DNA from: Mycobacterium neglectum
GTDB lineage: Bacteria > Actinomycetota > Actinomycetes > Mycobacteriales > Mycobacteriaceae
Direction of reading: 5' to 3'
NCBI RefSeq assembly: GCF_002591975.1
Contig: NZ_NVQE01000006.1
Coordinates: 1 to 64,000 of the forward strand
DNA: 64,000 bases
This document shows, in pieces, positions 18,220 to 25,502 of the stretch. How positions within the stretch are numbered: the first letter of the stretch is position 1; each line of letters opens with the position of its first letter. The position numbers and the translations under genes are program-made. Under the pieces are notes generated by a model, which was given only the letters and a program-made list of their open reading frames with translations, had not been told where the DNA came from and searched no databases.

Positions 18220-18384
18220 TTACGCCTCGAGCTTCGAGGGTCCAATGCCGAGCATTGACAGGAAAACGCGGCATTCGTCGGCGTCGACTGCGTAGGCGGC
18301 GACGACGCGCCTGGCTTGGCGCGCAGTGCTGTCGGCAAGCGGTTCGACGTCGCCGAGTTCGGCGGGATCAGATTTCGCAGGCAT
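18220..18384 (-). CDS. Small conserved protein upstream of otsA (Rv3489-like)
   Basis: A 54-residue open frame, ATG at 18384 to TAA at 18220, ending one base before the otsA GTG. The product is acidic at both ends with a helical centre (ARQARRVVAAYAVDADECRVFLSML). M. tuberculosis has a small unknown gene, Rv3489, at this place. The direct stop-start junction suggests a regulatory or chaperone-like role for OtsA, but no function can be assigned. Confidence 0.7.
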   Translation of the reverse strand: MPAKSDPAELGDVEPLADSTARQARRVVAAYAVDADECRVFLSMLGIGPSKLEA

Positions 18385-18518
18385 GGGACAACTCTAGGCG
18401 ACGGCGCAATCGCGCCTGTTCGGAGGCTTCCCATGGCGGGATCAGCACCGCTGAGCGATCGCTTGGTAGGGCACCGTAATGTGCAACCTGTCTTACTACG
18501 CGAACGAGGTGGTCGGCT

Positions 18519-19454
18519 GTGGCTAGCCCTGATCTGACAAGTGCCGAACAGGCCGGAGGCGAAGCGCCCCAGCAGGTCATTTACGAGACGCTGGACGAGG
18601 GGCGGATCGCACGCATCTGGCTTAACCGGCCTGGGGCCCAGAACGCGCAATCGCGGACCCTGTTGGTCCAGCTGGACGAAGCCTTCGGTCGCGCCGAGGC
18701 CGATGACGAGGTTCGGGTGGTGATTCTGGCCGCCCGCGGCAAGAACTTCTCGGCCGGCCATGACCTCGGATCCGAGGAAGCGCTGTTGGAGCGCAAGCCC
18801 GGCCCCGACCAGCATCCGACCTTCTCGTTCAACGGTGCGACGAGGCACGCCGTTGCGGAGAAGACCTACCTGCAGGAGTGGCACTACTTCTTCGAGAACA
18901 CCCGTCGCTGGCGGGATCTGCGCAAAATCACCATCGCGCAGGTGCAGGGCAGCGCGATCTCGGCTGCGCTGATGTTGATCTGGGCGTGCGATTTGATTGT
19001 CGCCGCAGACGACGCCAAATTCAGCGACGTCGTCGCCGTCAGAATGGGGATGCCCGGCGTGGAGTATTACGCCCACCCATGGGAATTCGGCGCGCGCAAG
19101 GCCAAAGAGCTTCTGCTGACCGGTGATTCGATCGACGCTGAAGAGGCTTACCGGCTGGGCATGGTGTCGAAGGTCTTCCCGCGTGCCGAACTCGAGGACA
19201 AGACCCTCGACTTCGCCCGGCGCATCGCCGAGCGGCCGACGATGGCCGCGCTGTTGGTCAAGGACTCGGTCAATGCCGCGGCCGATGCGATGGGCTTCAC
19301 CGAGGCGCTTCGGCACGCGTTTCACATCCATGAGCTCGGGCACGCGCATTGGGCGGCCGCGAATGAGAATCGGTATCCGGTTGGCCTGCCGCCCGACGTG
19401 CCGGACTGGCGCACGCTGGGAGCCCCTAAGCCCGCCCGCTACAACGAACCGTGA
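18519..19454 (+). CDS. Enoyl-CoA hydratase/isomerase family protein
   Basis: A 311-residue crotonase-fold protein. The oxyanion-hole segments read KNFSAGHDLGSEE near residue 75 and QGSAISAALML near residue 145. The catalytic glutamates of classic hydratases are not clearly both present (the first loop carries AISAAL rather than CxGGGxE), so isomerase or another crotonase reaction is possible. The insertion around 85-125 makes it longer than usual (about 260). Start GTG at 18519. The position next to the mce4 locus and 48 bp before a KstR-preceded SDR suggests lipid or sterol beta-oxidation. Confidence 0.8.
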   Translation: MASPDLTSAEQAGGEAPQQVIYETLDEGRIARIWLNRPGAQNAQSRTLLVQLDEAFGRAEADDEVRVVILAARGKNFSAGHDLGSEEALLERKPGPDQHPTFSFNGATRHAVAEKTYLQEWHYFFENTRRWRDLRKITIAQVQGSAISAALMLIWACDLIVAADDAKFSDVVAVRMGMPGVEYYAHPWEFGARKAKELLLTGDSIDAEEAYRLGMVSKVFPRAELEDKTLDFARRIAERPTMAALLVKDSVNAAADAMGFTEALRHAFHIHELGHAHWAAANENRYPVGLPPDVPDWRTLGAPKPARYNEP

Positions 19455-19462
19455 CGTATAAC

Positions 19463-19476
19463 TAGAACCTGTTCTA
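19463..19476. promoter_or_regulatory. KstR-type operator upstream of the SDR at 19503
   Basis: TAGAACCTGTTCTA fits TNNAACNNGTTNNA exactly, within the longer palindrome CTAGAACCTGTTCTAG. It lies between the hydratase stop and the SDR start, 27 bp upstream of the SDR GTG, so it is placed to control the SDR rather than the hydratase. Confidence 0.85.
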
Positions 19477-19502
19477 GTTACTACCGGACGAAGGAGTCTG
19501 CG

Positions 19503-20339
19503 GTGCAGCTGTCATTGACGGGGCAAACGGTACTGGTCACTGGTGGTGGCAGCGGCATCGGCAAGGGGACCGCCGCCGCGATCGTGGCTGCCGGAGGCAA
19601 CGCGATGCTCGTCGGCCGAAATGCCGACAGGCTGTCGGCGGCGGCCGACGAGATCACGGCGCAGGGTGGCCCGGGTTCGGTGCTGTACGAGCCCGCGGAC
19701 GTCACCAACGAGGATGAAGTCGCCCATGCGGTCGAGGCGGCCACGGCATGGAACGGCCGGTTGCAGGGCGTGGTGCACTGCGCCGGCGGAAGCGAGACCA
19801 TCGGGCCTGTCACCCAGATCGATTCCGAGGCGTGGCGGCGCACTGTCGACCTGAACATCAACGGCACGATGTACGTGCTCAAGCACGCTGCGCGGGAGAT
19901 GGTTCGCGGCGGCGGCGGATCTTTCATCGGTATTTCATCGATCGCGGCGAGCAACACGCACCGGTGGTTCGGCGCCTATGGGGTCTCGAAGGCTGGTATC
20001 GACCATCTGATGCAGCTGGCGGCAGACGAACTCGGCGCGTCGTGGGTTCGGGTGAACTGTATCCGGCCGGGTCTCATCCGCACCGAACTCGTTGCGCCGG
20101 TGCTGGATTCGCCGGAGCTCAGTGCCGACTACGCGAACATCACACCGCTGCCGCGGCCCGGCGAGGTAGAAGACATCGCGAACTGTGCGGTGTTCCTACT
20201 CAGCGATGCCGCGAGCTACATCACCGGTCAGGTGATCAACGTCGACGGCGGGGTGCTGGTGCGTCGCGGCCCGGATTACTCGGCGATGCTCGAACCGCTC
20301 TTCGGGGCGGACGGGCTGCGCGGAGTCGTCGCGAAGTAG
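19503..20339 (+). CDS. Short-chain dehydrogenase, probable KstR-regulated steroid/acyl-CoA oxidoreductase
   Basis: A 278-residue classical SDR. The cofactor loop TGGGSGIGKGTAA is near residue 12, catalytic serine in GISSIAAS near 142 and Y-G-V-S-K near 160; the C terminus has the usual ITGQVINVDGG. The substrate is unknown; an acyl-CoA or steroid alcohol is likely given the KstR-type palindrome directly upstream. Start GTG at 19503 follows GAAGGAG. I do not recall a named orthologue, so no symbol is given. Confidence 0.85.
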   Translation: MQLSLTGQTVLVTGGGSGIGKGTAAAIVAAGGNAMLVGRNADRLSAAADEITAQGGPGSVLYEPADVTNEDEVAHAVEAATAWNGRLQGVVHCAGGSETIGPVTQIDSEAWRRTVDLNINGTMYVLKHAAREMVRGGGGSFIGISSIAASNTHRWFGAYGVSKAGIDHLMQLAADELGASWVRVNCIRPGLIRTELVAPVLDSPELSADYANITPLPRPGEVEDIANCAVFLLSDAASYITGQVINVDGGVLVRRGPDYSAMLEPLFGADGLRGVVAK

Positions 20340-20349
20340 CTCGCCTGAG

Positions 20350-20435
20350 TTATCCCCAACGCGGGGATGCCTCGTTCCGCCCCTCACCGGACGCCTCTGA
20401 CACCGGAGTTATCCCCAATCACGGTTTTGTCCACA
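20350..20435. promoter_or_regulatory. Cluster of DnaA-box-like 9-mers upstream of the DUF222 gene
   Basis: Three 9-mers in one orientation: TTATCCCCA at 20350-20358 and 20409-20417, and TTGTCCACA at 20427-20435, the last identical to the mycobacterial DnaA-box consensus. The first two sit in a repeated GAGTTATCCCCAA. A small hairpin (TCCCC AACGC GGGGA, 20353-20367) overlaps the first box. The region lies between the SDR and the DUF222/HNH gene and holds no gene. Confidence 0.55.
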
Positions 20436-20488
20436 GGTTGGGGTTTGAGCTGGTGCTTCTTGGCGTTGCCGTTAGTAGTGTCGAAAGC

Positions 20489-22030
20489 ATGTTCGATCAC
20501 CTCGTCGACACCGCCCTGCGCAGTCGGGCTTGTTCTGCGGTGGGGGCGTGGGCGCGGGTGGAAAACGCCGCCTGCGCGCGTCGGCTTGCGGCAATGGCCG
20601 ATGAGCTCGAGCAGATGTTGGCTGCTGACGGGTCCGACGAGCGCGATCAGTGGTGCTTGGACAACTGGGACGCGGTGGCCGCGTCGGTGGCCGCCGCCCA
20701 GAACATCTCGCTCGGGGTGGCCTCGCATCAACTCCTGGTCGCCGACGCGCTGCGGCAGCGGCTGCCGCGGGTGGCCGAGGTGTTCAGTGCCGGGGCGATC
20801 TCCTACCGCATGGTGGCCGCGGTCGTCTCCCGCACCCGGCTGATCCGCGACGCGGAGGCGCTGGGCAAGGTGGACACCGAGATCGCCGCCCACATTGCGG
20901 GGTGGGGGTCGTTGTCGGTGGACAAGACCCAGACCGAGATCGACTACTGGGTCGACCGCTATGACCCGGCCGCGGTGCGGCGCAGCGAAGACCGCGTGCG
21001 CGGCCGCCATGTCGATGTCCGCCGGCCTGAGGACGGCTCGGGGACCGCCGATATCGAGGCGCAGTTGTTGGCCACCGACGCCGAGGCATTGGATCAGCGG
21101 TTGGAGGCGATGGCGGCCGCGGTGTGCAAGGACGACCCGCGCACCGTGGATCAGCGCCGCGCTGATGCGTTGGGCGCCCTGGGCCACGGCGCCGACACAC
21201 TGGTGTGCGCCTGCGGCAATCCCGATTGTGAGGCCGCCGGGAAGCAAACCAGCGCTGTCGTCGTGCACGTCATCGCGCACGAAGACTCCCTGACCGATGA
21301 CACCGCGGCCCAGTTCGACGGCAAGGAAGAGCCCGACCCCAACGCCACGCCGTGGACGGAGATGACCCTGCGGGAAGCACTGACCGATCGGCGGCCACCA
21401 CCGACCGGGCCCGCGGCCACCGCTCCGGCGGTGATCCTGGGTGGCGGCATGCTGCCCGCCGCGCTGCTGGCGGCCAAGATCGCAGGCACGGCGAAGGTGG
21501 TGCCGATCCGCCACCCCGGCGATGCGCCTCCGCAACCGCGCTACATCCCGACCGCGGTACTGGCGATGTTCATCCGGTGCCGCGATATGACGTGCCGATT
21601 CCCCGGCTGCGACGAACCCGCGCAGGTCTGCGATATCGACCACACCATCGCCTACCCCGCCGGGCCTACCCAGGCCGCCAACCTGAAATGCCTGTGCCGA
21701 AAACATCACTTACTCAAAACGTTTGGCGGCTGGCACGACCGTCAGTGGCCCGACGGCACCGTGGTGTGGACGTCGCCGCAGGGCCAGACCTACACCAATT
21801 ATCCGGGCAGCCGAACGCTGTTCCCCACCCTATGTAAACCCACCGCCCCCGTGACCCCACGCGACGTTGTCGACACCGACACCGCGGGGACTGGACGTAC
21901 GCTGGCCATGCCCCGCCGCACAGTCACCCGAACCCAAAACCGCACCCAAGCCATCAACAACGAACGAGCCCGCAACCAACCCCTGGTCGACGCAGAAGCC
22001 GCCGAACGAAACAGACCCCCACCGTTCTGA
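20489..22030 (+). CDS. 13E12-type DUF222 protein with C-terminal HNH nuclease domain
   Basis: A 513-residue member of the mycobacterial 13E12 (REP13E12) repeat family. DUF222 covers roughly residues 20-330, followed by an HNH nuclease motif: RDMTCRFPGCDEPAQVCDIDHTIAYP near 365-390, then NLKCLCRKHHLLKTFGGW. Conserved cysteines and histidines look intact, so the nuclease may be active; its biological role is unknown. These genes are multicopy in mycobacteria, and one copy serves as the phiRv1 integration site in M. tuberculosis. Start ATG at 20489; the open frame upstream overlaps the SDR and is a shadow. Confidence 0.85.
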   Translation: MFDHLVDTALRSRACSAVGAWARVENAACARRLAAMADELEQMLAADGSDERDQWCLDNWDAVAASVAAAQNISLGVASHQLLVADALRQRLPRVAEVFSAGAISYRMVAAVVSRTRLIRDAEALGKVDTEIAAHIAGWGSLSVDKTQTEIDYWVDRYDPAAVRRSEDRVRGRHVDVRRPEDGSGTADIEAQLLATDAEALDQRLEAMAAAVCKDDPRTVDQRRADALGALGHGADTLVCACGNPDCEAAGKQTSAVVVHVIAHEDSLTDDTAAQFDGKEEPDPNATPWTEMTLREALTDRRPPPTGPAATAPAVILGGGMLPAALLAAKIAGTAKVVPIRHPGDAPPQPRYIPTAVLAMFIRCRDMTCRFPGCDEPAQVCDIDHTIAYPAGPTQAANLKCLCRKHHLLKTFGGWHDRQWPDGTVVWTSPQGQTYTNYPGSRTLFPTLCKPTAPVTPRDVVDTDTAGTGRTLAMPRRTVTRTQNRTQAINNERARNQPLVDAEAAERNRPPPF

Positions 22031-22069
22031 ACGCCCCTTAGCTGCGCGGCATTTCGACTACCGTGAGCA

Positions 22070-22225
22070 ATGGCCATCGCCGAACAGGCTGATCAAGCAT
22101 CATCCATTCCCGCCTCCCGCAAAATTCTGTGTGTCATCTACGGCGTCATAGCCGTCGCCGCGCTCCTAGCCACGTGGGGCCCCAATCTGGCTTACAGTCC
22201 CGACGCGTTCCTGAGCGACTCATGA
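22070..22225 (+). pseudogene. N-terminal fragment of a frameshifted DUF2834 membrane protein
   Basis: ATG at 22070 opens 51 codons to TGA at 22223-22225: a soluble N terminus and one transmembrane segment (ILCVIYGVIAVAALLATW). The frame ends in FLSDS, where the family reads on as FxxDFxND into the next frame. One missing T (GACTCATGAAC instead of GACTTCATGAAC) explains the break. The TGA overlaps the ATG of the second fragment (ATGA), so the halves might still be made separately by translational coupling. Confidence 0.65.
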
Positions 22226-22524
22226 ACGACTTGAAGGTCACACCGGCGTCTCGTTCGTACACGGGCGACCTCCTGATGCTGGCTCTCGCCGCTGTGGTCT
22301 TCATGGTGATCGAGGCGAGAAAGCATGGCATCAGGTTCGTGTGGCTCTATGTGGTGGGCGGGTTCGCCACGGCGATTGGCTTCACGTTTCCGCTGTTTCT
22401 GATCGCCCGCGAGTTACGCATGGGAGCATCCGACGCCCCCCGACTTCGCCCGATCGACGTTGCTCTGCTTGCCATCGTCGCGCTCGTGATTGCAGGCCAT
22501 GTCATTTGGGTGGGAGTGGGCTGA
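22222..22524 (+). pseudogene. C-terminal fragment of the same DUF2834 membrane protein
   Basis: A 100-residue open frame starting at ATG 22222 inside the stop of the upstream fragment. It has three hydrophobic segments (DLLMLALAAVVFMVIEA, WLYVVGGFATAIGF, VALLAIVALVIAGHVIWV) and the family motif TFPLFLIARE. Joined to the 22070 fragment it makes one four-helix DUF2834 protein of about 152 residues. DUF2834 has no known function. Its last 23 bases overlap the convergent dehydrogenase gene. It may be annotated elsewhere as an intact short gene. Confidence 0.6.
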
Positions 22525-23416
22525 ACCGCATCGCGCCGGCTTCCCAGGAAGCGACCCTGCCGAGCGCGGACCAGTCGAGATGGGCACCGCCATTGGCGAG
22601 CAGTGTGAGGAAGCGGTCGCGGATCAGACTGGCCACCGGCAGAGGCACTTCCAGCGACTCGGCCGCGGCGAGAACCAGGCGGACATCCTTCAGGCCGAGC
22701 GACGCGGCGAACCCGGCCGGCTCGAACTCCTCGCGCGCCAGCAGTCCGCCATACGTCTTGTACACAGGCGCGTCGAACAGGGTCGACGTGAGCAGCTCTA
22801 CGTACTCCTGCTTGTCGACACCTGCCTTCTCCACCAGCGCCATCGCCTCTCCGAGCGATTCGATGACAGCCGCGATGAGGAAGTTTCCACTCAGCTTGAC
22901 CAGACTCGCGGCCTTCGGCTGCTCCGCCACAACGAACGTCCGCTGGCCGATCGCGTCGAACACCGGCGAAAGCGCTTGCACCGCAGTGGGTTCACCGGCA
23001 GCCACCACGAACAATTTGGCCGCTTGGGCTGCCTCCGGACGACCGAACACCGGAGCCGCGACAAACCCGTGGCCCGCCGTGGCATGCGCTTCAGTCAATC
23101 GCTCCGCGAGCGCCACACTGATCGTGCTCGACGACACATGGGTGGCGCCGGACGGAAGCGAGGCGAAAATGCCCTCGTCGCCGAACGTCACCGCCTCCAC
23201 CGCATCGTCGTTGGCCAGCATCGTGATGACGATGTCGCCACCGCACGCCTCGGCGACTGTTCGGGCCGCCCGGGCGCCCCGATCAACCAGCGCTGCAACC
23301 TTGTCCTGCGAGCGGTTGTACGCCGTCACCTCGTGCCCAGCGGCGAGCAGGTTGGCTGCCATACCCGCGCCCATGTTTCCCAGCCCTACGAACCCGATCC
23401 TCATGGCATCCACCAT
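22502..23416 (-). CDS. NAD(P)-dependent 3-hydroxyisobutyrate-dehydrogenase-family oxidoreductase
   Basis: A 304-residue beta-hydroxyacid dehydrogenase. N-terminal dinucleotide motif IGFVGLGNMGAGMAANL, arginine in the NRS loop after the second strand (suggesting NADP), and the catalytic lysine in KLSGNFLI near residue 175. The substrate could be a hydroxy acid or tartronate semialdehyde; the family also contains imine reductases and GLYR-type enzymes. Start at ATG 23416 (MVDAM) or ATG 23404 (MRIGFVG), the latter matching the family start. Last gene of the leftward P450-XdhC-molybdenum hydroxylase operon, 22 bp after coxS. Confidence 0.8.
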   Translation of the reverse strand: MVDAMRIGFVGLGNMGAGMAANLLAAGHEVTAYNRSQDKVAALVDRGARAARTVAEACGGDIVITMLANDDAVEAVTFGDEGIFASLPSGATHVSSSTISVALAERLTEAHATAGHGFVAAPVFGRPEAAQAAKLFVVAAGEPTAVQALSPVFDAIGQRTFVVAEQPKAASLVKLSGNFLIAAVIESLGEAMALVEKAGVDKQEYVELLTSTLFDAPVYKTYGGLLAREEFEPAGFAASLGLKDVRLVLAAAESLEVPLPVASLIRDRFLTLLANGGAHLDWSALGRVASWEAGAMRFSPLPPK

Positions 23417-23438
23417 GCCGGGTCTACCTGGGAAGCGC

Positions 23439-23909
23439 CTAGCCCATCTCCGCCGCCCGATGAACCGCATTGACGATGCCCTGGTAGCCCGTGCACCGGC
23501 AGAAGTTCCCCGACAGGCCCTCGCGGACCTCTTCATCGGTCGGTTTGGGGTTGTCACGCAACATCGCGGTGATGGACACGACGAACCCCGGCGTGCAGAA
23601 CCCACACTGCAGACCGTGACACTCGCGCATCGTCGACTGGATCGGCGACAGCTCACCGTCCTCGCCGGCAATGCCCTCGACCGTGGTGACCTCGCTGCCG
23701 TCCGCCTGGACCGCGAACATCAGACACGCGCGAACCGCCTGCCCGTCGACCAGCACTGTGCACGCCCCGCACGCACCGTGCTCGCATCCCAGATGTGTGC
23801 CCGTCAGCCCACAGTTCTCCCGCAGGTAGTCCGCGAGCGTCAGCCGCGGCTCCACGCTCGCTTCGGTATGAACTCCGTTGACGGACACCCGGACTGGCCA
23901 CTCATGCAT
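23439..23909 (-). CDS. Molybdenum hydroxylase small subunit, 2x[2Fe-2S] (CoxS-like)
   Basis: A 156-residue iron-sulfur subunit of the xanthine dehydrogenase/CO dehydrogenase family. A plant-type [2Fe-2S] domain (HLGCEHGACGACTV, with a further cysteine in VRACL) is followed by the helical second cluster domain (QCGFCTPGF and GNFCRCTGYQGI). It passes electrons from the molybdenum site to the FAD subunit. Start ATG 23909 overlaps the coxM stop by eight bases, showing tight coupling. Confidence 0.92.
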   Translation of the reverse strand: MHEWPVRVSVNGVHTEASVEPRLTLADYLRENCGLTGTHLGCEHGACGACTVLVDGQAVRACLMFAVQADGSEVTTVEGIAGEDGELSPIQSTMRECHGLQCGFCTPGFVVSITAMLRDNPKPTDEEVREGLSGNFCRCTGYQGIVNAVHRAAEMG

Positions 23910-24786
23910 TGCTTGCCCCTGAGATTTCCCTGATCGCAGATGCGAAGGCGCGGGCCACCATCGTGGCGCCGACCCTGGCTCGGTACGCGGCGGACCCCTG
24001 CAGGTCGGCCGGAATGTCGTCGAGGCCGCCGATCGCGAGCCGACCGACCTCCTCGGCCGAGACCTCGCCGACCGCACGGCCGATGACCGCTTCCTCCGCG
24101 GCGCGCCCGCGCAGCGGCGTCGACCCGAGCCCCAGCAGACCTATCCCGCACCGCGCGATCCGATCGTCGGTGTCCACCTCGACCGCGACCGCCGCGCCCG
24201 CGATCGCGAAGTCACCGTGCCGACGAGCGAACTCCTCAACCGCGAAACCCGACCGGTCACCCCACACCGGGAACCTGACCGCGGTGAGGATCTCGCCGGC
24301 CTGCAACGACGTCTCCCACAGCCCGGTGAAGAACTCCGCGGCCGGGATCTGCCGAGTGCCCTTCGACGAGACCGCCTCCATCTGCGCGTCCAGCGCCAGC
24401 GCGACGGCGGCGTACTCCGCGGCGGGGTCCGCGTGTGCGATCGCGCCGCCGAGGGTGCCCCTGGTGCGGATCTGGAAGTGCCCGATGTGCGGCGTCGCCA
24501 ACTTCAGCAGCGGCACCGAATCGGCGACCTCGTCGTCCATTCCGACGAATGCGTGCGGAGTGCCCGCCCCGATGCGAACCTCGCCACCGCGCAGGTCGAT
24601 GCTCTGCAGTTCGTCAATCCGCGAGATGTCGACCAGGTTCTCGAAATGCGTCAGCCGCATCGCGAGCATCGGCACCAGGCTCTGACCGCCGGCAAGGATC
24701 TTCGCGTCGTCGCCGAACTCATAGAGGAGATCGGCCGCCTCCTTCACGGAGTCCGGCCGGTGATACGCGAAGGGGGCGGCCTTCAT
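23902..24786 (-). CDS. Molybdenum hydroxylase FAD-binding medium subunit (CoxM-like)
   Basis: A 294-residue flavoprotein subunit. The N-terminal FAD motif AKILAGGQSLVPMLAMRL (near residue 33) and the RGTLGGAIAHADPAAEY loop (near 113) are those of CoxM/XdhB FAD domains; a CODH C-terminal FAD domain follows. It takes electrons from the iron-sulfur subunit to a quinone or another acceptor. Overlaps CoxG and CoxS coding ends by a few bases, so the subunits are co-translated. Confidence 0.9.
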   Translation of the reverse strand: MKAAPFAYHRPDSVKEAADLLYEFGDDAKILAGGQSLVPMLAMRLTHFENLVDISRIDELQSIDLRGGEVRIGAGTPHAFVGMDDEVADSVPLLKLATPHIGHFQIRTRGTLGGAIAHADPAAEYAAVALALDAQMEAVSSKGTRQIPAAEFFTGLWETSLQAGEILTAVRFPVWGDRSGFAVEEFARRHGDFAIAGAAVAVEVDTDDRIARCGIGLLGLGSTPLRGRAAEEAVIGRAVGEVSAEEVGRLAIGGLDDIPADLQGSAAYRARVGATMVARAFASAIREISGASNA

Positions 24787-25502
24787 GGCCGGAGCCGCTC
24801 GCCCGGCGACATCGTGTCGAGCAGCCGCAACAACGCCGCCTGCAGATCGTCGGAGACCACCGCCGCGGTCGACCTGCGTTTCCGCCGTCCCAGCAAGAAT
24901 CCGACGGCCGCACCCGCGCCGAGCGCAGCGACCACCGGCCCGAACCGCTTGGCGAGCGACGGGGCCACGGCCTTGACCAGAGTCAGGGAGTCAATCGCAT
25001 TATCCGGTTGCGCTGCGGCGGCTGCGGTTTCAGCTGTGGGCGCTTGAGTCTGGCTGGATCCACCGAGCAGATCGGCCTCCAGGTTCTTGGCGAACTGCCC
25101 GATCAAGCTGCTGGACACGTCGGCCAGCACACCCCGACCGAACTGGGCCGCCTTACCGGAGATGGTCAGGTCCGTCGTGATGACAACGGTGGTGGAGTCG
25201 CCCTCGTCCTTCAGTGCAGCGGTGACGACGGCGGCGACATTACCGCTACCGCGGGTCTCCTTGCCGTTGGCCTTGATGACGACCCGCTGCGCCGCCTGGT
25301 CCTTCTCTCGAAAGGCCGCTTCGCCCTGGTAGGACACGGTGATCGGGCCGACCTTGACCTTTACCACACCGGTGAACTCGTCACCGTCGACAGACAGCAG
25401 TTGTGCGCCGGGAATGCAGGGGGCGACGCGCTCGACGTCGGTGAGCACCTCCCACGCCTTGGCTGCGGGAACCGCGACACGGAATTCGTTGTTCAACTCC
25501 AC
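24783..25502 (-). CDS. CoxG-like SRPBCC protein with C-terminal membrane anchor
   Basis: A 239-residue protein with an SRPBCC (CoxG) domain at about residues 1-150, typical start MELNNEFRVAVPAAKAWEVL and PCIPGAQL, then a linker rich in alanine and a hydrophobic C-terminal helix (FGPVVAALGAGAAVGFLLG) followed by basic RRKRR. CoxG is known to tether CO dehydrogenase to the membrane; here it probably anchors this molybdenum hydroxylase. GTG start at 25502 overlaps the large-subunit stop (TAGTG). Confidence 0.88.
   Translation of the reverse strand: MELNNEFRVAVPAAKAWEVLTDVERVAPCIPGAQLLSVDGDEFTGVVKVKVGPITVSYQGEAAFREKDQAAQRVVIKANGKETRGSGNVAAVVTAALKDEGDSTTVVITTDLTISGKAAQFGRGVLADVSSSLIGQFAKNLEADLLGGSSQTQAPTAETAAAAAQPDNAIDSLTLVKAVAPSLAKRFGPVVAALGAGAAVGFLLGRRKRRSTAAVVSDDLQAALLRLLDTMSPGERLRP

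Noticed and set aside
20350-20435. A chromosomal or plasmid replication origin
   Set aside because: Only three boxes, no AT-rich unwinding region, and no dnaA, dnaN or rep gene nearby; kept as a DnaA-box-like cluster only.
19748-20488. N-terminal extension of the DUF222 frame back into the SDR gene
   Set aside because: The extension overlaps a complete SDR in another phase and is arginine-rich nonsense; the DUF222 homology starts at ATG 20489.
20384-21709. Long - strand open frame (441 codons) opposite the DUF222/HNH gene
   Set aside because: Shadow composition with no recognisable domain; the + strand frame carries intact DUF222 and HNH motifs.
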